A program made the translations under genes and the position numbers. From NCBI RefSeq assembly GCF_021347895.1, contig NC_067113.1:46787474-46851473 (forward strand): DNA of 64,000 nt, given 5' to 3'. The DNA comes from Acanthochromis polyacanthus. Its lineage: Eukaryota > Chordata > Actinopteri > Pomacentridae. The notes under the pieces were generated by a model. The model searched no databases. It was not told the origin of the DNA and was given only the letters and a program-made list of their open reading frames with translations. Positions 1 through 64,000 of the stretch are shown piece after piece. The stretch's first letter is position 1. Each line of letters starts with the position of its first letter.

Positions 1-179
1 CGGCCCCTTCCCCCCCTTTTCCCTCCCCTCGGCTCGGCTAGAGCTCCTCCCCCTCAACCCCAGATAAAAGCAGGTGAGTTGACTATCCTGTCCGTCTGTC
101 CTTCCTCCTTCCTCCTCCTCTGCGAGTCTGTGCCATTCATGGAATATTTCTATTTCCTCAGTTCACCCCCAACGCTGGT

Positions 180-186
<7 letters not shown>
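1..186 (-). CDS. ahcyl2: ahcyl2 exon 17: final Arg-Tyr-stop and start of the 3'UTR
   Basis: On the minus strand, a textbook acceptor (CTTTCTTTTGTAG) ends at 187. The exon then reads G TAT TAA, which completes AGG (Arg), adds Tyr and stops at 182-180, giving exactly the conserved end NYYRY. Coding is 186-180; 179-1 is purine-rich 3'UTR that continues past the left edge. The GTGAGT visible on the plus strand near position 74 is therefore incidental. Confidence 0.85.
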
Positions 187-56305
<56,119 letters not shown>

Positions 56306-56420
56306 CGCTGCAGTTTCTCAAAGTCCTTTTTCCAGCACAGATAGAGAGTCGAGCGGATGTGAGCGGAGGAGCAACGGTCACGAAAGGCATTCTGGGCCCT
56401 GTAGTTCCGCTAAGTAGCTT
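56306..56420 (-). promoter_or_regulatory. ahcyl2: ahcyl2 5'UTR and core promoter region
   Basis: GC- and CpG-richer than the flanks, and continuous with the CpG-rich exon 1. No TATA box is seen close to the start. Within it lies a ZNF143/Staf-like site and a GGAA (ETS-type) core next to it. The transcription start is not determined. Confidence 0.55.
56387..56405 (-). promoter_or_regulatory. ZNF143/Staf-like motif (SBS type)
   Basis: The plus strand reads GCATTCTGGGCCCTGTAGT. Its complement begins ACTACA and ends CCCAGAATGC, matching the known SBS consensus ACTACAATTCCCAGAATGC except in the centre. It lies about 80-100 bp upstream of the ahcyl2 ATG, typical for this factor at TATA-less promoters. 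Binding is inferred. Confidence 0.5.
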
Positions 56421-57239
56421 TAAAAAAATCTTCGTAAGACACCTCTTATTTTGGAGATGAACACCCCACTAGAAATTTACTAAACCTTACGAAAATTGAG
56501 AAAAAGCAATTAAACCTTTACCAAAATTAATTTTATTTAGCCAACTGGTAATCCTAATTAACAATTTGACAACATTTCCCAACAGGCAAAGTACCACTGT
56601 TGTGGGAAATGCAGTTTGTATTAAAAGAGGACGACAGTAAACTACAAAACAAACGCGATGTTGGACACATAATCATACCTAAAATTCATACACTGCCTTT
56701 TAAACCCACATGTTGTGATTTTCAGTGTTATATCCTCGATTTTTCCATCTTCTACATAAAAAATAAATAAAATAAGGACTCACGTTATATTCCACGCATA
56801 ATAAGTCATTGTCTTCAGCAAATGTTGAAACAAAATTAATGATGTAATAATTTGTCAATTAATGTTGTTCTACAGTCACAAGACACTGCATCATATTACA
56901 GTGCATATATGCATTATATGAGAAAATGGGTACAGGAGTAAGGTCAAATATTTAAAAATGAGCTAGGATGCCATCAGGTGGATGTATAAGGGAGCAGAAA
57001 AATAGAAACACATTAGGTGGAAGGAAATTACCAAACTTAAACAGTTTCTTTTCAATATCTCAATTTAATTTTCACGTCTTGTCACTTCTGTAAAATGCAT
57101 TATTGAAAACGAGCAAACATGGCAAATAGAACCAACAGTAGACAGGGGAAATAAGGATAAATGGCATTCAGTGCTCCTTAGTAAATAAACACAGCATATT
57201 CACACACACACAAAAAAGATATTGGTGACTCAAAGGCTT
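56421..57239. other. Intergenic interval between tmem209 3' end and ahcyl2 promoter
   Basis: AT-rich spacer of about 0.8 kb. No ORF with family similarity or repeat family was recognised. A short stretch near 56601-56615 (GTGGGAAATGCAGTTTGT) weakly resembles a second ZNF143-like half site. Confidence 0.5.
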
Positions 57240-57243
57240 TTCA

Positions 57244-57249
57244 TTTATT
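57244..57249 (-). terminator. tmem209: Likely tmem209 polyadenylation signal (distal)
   Basis: AATAAA on the minus strand, about 650 nt after the stop codon and before the ahcyl2 promoter. Confidence 0.55.
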
Positions 57250-57750
57250 TTCCAATCATCTCATCGCTATTGTACATAGTTATGCATGGCATTACAGCCT
57301 CATAACAAGGTACAATTAGGAAATACCCAATACCTAAATACTATATTTCAGTGCTGCAGCAATTTGTACAGGTCTGTTTTTAATTAAAGCACATGCCAGG
57401 AGCATCCTTACTATTGAAAACATTCATTTCTACAACAAAACAGGGAAAAATAGCAGCAACCAAGTCGCAAAAGGCTGCTGATGCCAAAGAAAGACACGGT
57501 AAGTCCATACACACTGTATTTACATTCAAGCTAATGGCTAAGTGCCATCCACCAGATAAATCTGAGGTATAGTATTTACAAGGCTGCCATGCTGGTACAT
57601 TCCCGAAATATAAAAATCAAGAAACATTAAAAAAAATACAGCTCTTTGTTGTGTCATAAGCACTCTGTGGTGTAAAAAAAAGCAAGTTCCTAAAATGCAG
57701 CAGGTTGCCAATTTGTACAGTAAAATTGAGAACAAGCCCAAATGTGTGCA

Positions 57751-57756
57751 TTTATT
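57751..57756 (-). terminator. tmem209: Possible proximal tmem209 polyadenylation signal
   Basis: AATAAA on the minus strand about 140 nt after the stop codon. Confidence 0.4.
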
Positions 57757-57897
57757 CTAAACTTCAAAATGAAGTGCTTTCATCCGTGTGCACCTGAAAG
57801 AGCAGTCCTTAGGTTGAGGTCATATTCCCATTAGTGTAGCTTCAAAACTTCACAGGGATAAAAAAAAAATCCACTTGTTTCCTGTAAAAGGCCATCA

Positions 57898-63257
<5,360 letters not shown>

Positions 63258-63966
63258 CTTAAAGAGAAGCACAACGGATACAGAAGAAATAACAAAACTG
63301 TGTACAGGAAACTGAAAAACTTAAGGTTCAGACAAGTGTTACAGTTTGACTGGTGATCATGTTCTCTGTTAATGCAAAATGGAGACGTGTGTGGATATCC
63401 TCCATTGATAATAATAATAATAAAAAGTGGCCTGCTCTACCTATATACATCATGTTTACTTTGTTGGTTGTTTAATATCTGTTGATTCAAGAAACCTGCC
63501 TGGAAACCTTGTGTATCACTAATAAATCAATGCACCTACTGTATCCAACATACATCTTTTATATTTGTTTAGAGAGCTGACATGATAACATGCTTGCCTT
63601 GCTCTATATTTATTTGAATGACAAATATACGGCAACTGGATCATTCAAGCATCCAACACTGTAAATATATAGGGCAAAAAATGATCAAAACTTAGTTCAC
63701 ACTGTTTCACATACAGCTGGAATCATCAACGAACTCACAGCGTAGTTGTTGTTTTTAGCTCTGTTTGGTGAGTTTGCTTGACGATACTGCAATTATAAAA
63801 GTAGCAGAGCAGCAGCTCCACAGAGACTGCCAGTTAAAATACAGCTTAAAGGAGTGTTTCAGTCAGTATTTTATTAAATGCCATTGTCTGACAACAGAAA
63901 CAGAAAAATGTGTAAATGACAAAACAATTAATTTGGAATTCAGCTGTATCTAAATGCAGTATATGT

Positions 63967-64000
<34 letters not shown>
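63258..64000 (-). other. tmem209: tmem209 intron (5' part of gene beyond the edge)
   Basis: No exon encoding the expected N-terminus was found. Contains a short (ATA)n at about 63408-63424 and a GA microsatellite at the edge. Confidence 0.6.
63972..64000. repeat. (AG)n microsatellite running off the right edge
   Basis: A perfect AG run to the last base; full length unknown. Confidence 0.9.

Noticed and set aside
1..80. GTGAGT near position 74 as a plus-strand splice donor of a neighbouring gene
   Set aside because: The same bases lie in the minus-strand 3'UTR of ahcyl2 exon 17, and no upstream coding context is visible.

Overview
This window is vertebrate nuclear DNA, almost certainly from a teleost fish. 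The evidence is split genes with GT-AG introns, AT-rich introns, proteins that align along their length with human AHCYL2 and TMEM209, and repeat families I recognise as typical of fish genomes (Tc1-like transposons, the 'gagctgcaact' MITE, and a repeat containing 'ccctcaag(t)agtttcagagatatgctccgg'). No bacterial, viral or CRISPR-type system is present.

Two genes lie head to tail on the minus strand. (1) ahcyl2 (long-IRBIT) fills positions 1 to about 56,400. Seventeen coding exons can be placed to the base, from ATG 56305 to stop TAA 182-180. Their lengths sum to 1,806 nt (601 codons plus stop), and only the 3'UTR runs off the left edge. Intron 1 is about 35 kb (21051-55969). An alternative first exon lies inside it at 23732-23782; it joins exon 2 in the same phase and would give a short isoform of about 506 residues. 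(2) tmem209 occupies about 57,240-63,257. Thirteen exons including the stop are present, with the N-terminal exon(s) beyond the right edge. About 0.8 kb separates the tmem209 polyadenylation site from the ahcyl2 start region. That interval holds a good match to the ZNF143/Staf promoter motif.

The rest is intron and repeat. A composite non-autonomous element family has about eight copies, one carrying a nested palindromic mini-element with a 5-bp target duplication (47664-47845). Four copies of a second MITE family are present, along with a Tc1 relic split by about 0.8 kb of foreign sequence (18949-20540), a second Tc1 relic (44510-45870), a 146-bp Tc1-type MITE (47117-47262), an L1-like ORF2 fragment (13966-14180), several microsatellites, and a 42-unit (TG/CA) tract that starts about 10 bp from a tmem209 5' splice site.

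The two proteins are not known to act together. AHCYL2 is a catalytically degenerate S-adenosylhomocysteine hydrolase relative that regulates IP3 receptors and ion transporters. TMEM209 is a nuclear-envelope membrane protein. The most useful observations are the alternative ahcyl2 first exon, the terminal exon that supplies one base of Arg plus Tyr and the stop, the CA tract beside a splice donor, and the nested palindrome. I did not find a previously undescribed biological system.
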